Shown: in pieces, positions 4,855 through 5,287 of the stretch | Layout: every line of letters starts with the position of its first letter | Position numbering within the stretch: the stretch's first letter is position 1 | Origin: Candidatus Methanophagales archaeon | GTDB taxonomy: Archaea > Halobacteriota > Syntropharchaeia > Alkanophagales > Methanospirareceae | Direction: 5' to 3' | Length of the DNA: 5,287 nucleotides | NCBI GenBank assembly: GCA_030621535.1 | Contig: JAUXHM010000087.1 | Coordinates: 1 to 5,287 of the forward strand | Notes under the pieces: model-generated | Database searches by the model: none | What the model was told of the DNA's origin: nothing | Seen by the model: the letters and a program-made list of their open reading frames with translations, nothing else | Program-made: the position numbers and the translations under genes

Positions 4855-4983
4855 TCACCAACATGAACCTTGGCATTTGCAATAAAATCGTCCCACATTG
4901 ACATAACAATCGTTGCACAGTTTTTTACCGCCATATTCCTTTGGATCCTCGGTTTCCTTTCCACATATCTCGCATTCTACCAT
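4855..4983 (-). CDS. Very small four-cysteine zinc-ribbon protein, probably frameshifted at its 3' end
   Basis: The ATG at 4981-4983 follows AGGGGGTGA (4992-5000) by eight bases, a good archaeal ribosome site. The 42-residue product starts MVECEICGKETEDPKEYGGK and continues KLCNDCYV; C4, C7, C23 and C26 form two CxxC knuckles that should bind one zinc. After residue 28 this frame becomes an odd VGRFYCKCQGSCW tail. Skipping one base at the GTCAATG stretch (near 4898) gives MWDDFIANAKVHVGESTRVE and a stop at 4827-4829, a much more protein-like ending of about 51 residues in total. I take the longer form as the ancestral protein, broken by an indel or by a sequence error. I do not recognise a named family. 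A structural, metal-binding or partner-binding role is a guess. Confidence 0.6.
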   Translation of the reverse strand: MVECEICGKETEDPKEYGGKKLCNDCYVNVGRFYCKCQGSCW

Positions 4984-4991
4984 CTCTGTCT

Positions 4992-5000
4992 TCACCCCCT
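4992..5000 (-). promoter_or_regulatory. Ribosome binding site of the small zinc-ribbon gene
   Basis: AGGGGGTGA on the - strand, eight bases before ATG 4983. It supports translation of this very short gene. A GTG inside the site (five codons with the ATG) is in frame and could add four residues, but it would leave no ribosome site of its own. Confidence 0.55.
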
Positions 5001-5077
5001 AAACAACCATTCATATCGCCATTCCAGGCAAAAAGCTGTATGGACAACCCGAAACATCTTAAGGTAACTAAGTTGGT

Positions 5078-5287
5078 TCATCCCTCCATAACAATCCTGA
5101 TTTTTTCGCCCGTCTTTGGATCAATCATTTTCAGCCGATCGGGCTCTTCTAAACTACCCACGATATTAACCGCGGAAACGGGTCGTATTTCCGTTTCGGA
5201 TTCGCTTATAGGCGTCTTCCCGTAAAAAATGCAGAGTGCGTTCCCAGTAGGCCAATACCCGATGTCGCCTTTGCTTACAATTTCCTG
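5078..5287 (-). CDS. Cyclophilin-like fold protein, TM1367/PF04126 type (3' part)
   Basis: The last 69 residues are present; the 5' part lies beyond the window. EIVSKGDIGYWPTGNALCIF followed by YGKTPISES, EIRPVSAVNIVGSL and GEKIRIVMEG matches the C-terminal half of the small cyclophilin-like beta-barrel family represented by TM1367 (PF04126, usually about 115-130 residues). These proteins share the cyclophilin fold, but the catalytic residues of prolyl isomerases are generally not kept, so the function is unknown. It ends at TGA 5078-5080, 94 bases before the small zinc-ribbon gene on the same strand, and may be in the same transcript. The methanogen marker protein 3 family also has a cyclophilin-like part, but the motif fits TM1367 better. 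Confidence 0.8.
   Translation of the reverse strand, partial: QEIVSKGDIGYWPTGNALCIFYGKTPISESETEIRPVSAVNIVGSLEEPDRLKMIDPKTGEKIRIVMEG

Noticed and set aside
4870..5225. + strand ORFs at 4870-5067 and 4941-5225
   Set aside because: They run opposite the zinc-ribbon and cyclophilin-like genes, which show CxxC and GDIGYWPTGNA motifs on the - strand.

Overview
The window looks like archaeal DNA from the methanogen/ANME side of the tree (Methanomicrobia, Methanosarcinales, Methanophagales or Syntrophoarchaeum-like). The main reason is an adjacent DUF1890/DUF1894 gene pair, families known mostly from methanogenic and related archaea. NosD/PKD surface proteins, VapB/PIN toxin-antitoxin genes, AT-rich TATA-like promoters and GGTGA-type ribosome sites fit the same picture. 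The exact lineage cannot be fixed from sequence reading alone.

Region 1 (about 1-2990, + strand) is a scarred accessory region. It starts with the possible 3' end of an unknown gene. Next comes a 5'-truncated surface protein: NosD-type beta-helix repeats, a PKD domain and a C-terminal GTGGHTE/WIPAIRL domain. A frameshifted small antitoxin-like gene and a truncated PIN-like toxin gene follow. Then comes a chimeric ORF in which the N-terminus of a VapB antitoxin is joined in frame to a second copy of the surface-protein C-terminal domain. A healthy-looking TumA/TumE-like (DUF6516) toxin-antitoxin pair follows, and then a second, decayed copy of the antitoxin-like gene with its leader.

These pieces fit one history: a tandem duplication of about 0.95 kb whose junction created the VapB-surface fusion, insertion of a cassette of about 0.68 kb carrying the TumA/TumE pair at the boundary of the second copy, and a 142-bp deletion in that copy between short GAATAC repeats. 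The spacing between the repeat copies agrees with this.

Region 2 (about 2990-4001) holds fdhD, the sulfurtransferase that matures Mo/W formate dehydrogenases. It lacks the CxxC pair known from E. coli FdhD. On both sides lie non-coding stretches with degenerate 10-bp periodic repeats (AATCTGCG / AAATCCGTG type).

Region 3 (4002-5287, - strand) is a housekeeping-like cluster, in transcription order: the 3' part of a TM1367-type cyclophilin-fold protein, a very small four-cysteine zinc-ribbon protein whose 3' end seems frameshifted, DUF1890, and DUF1894. DUF1890 and DUF1894 overlap by 13 bp and are surely co-transcribed. Their role is unknown, but their restriction to methanogen-like archaea suggests a link to C1 metabolism.
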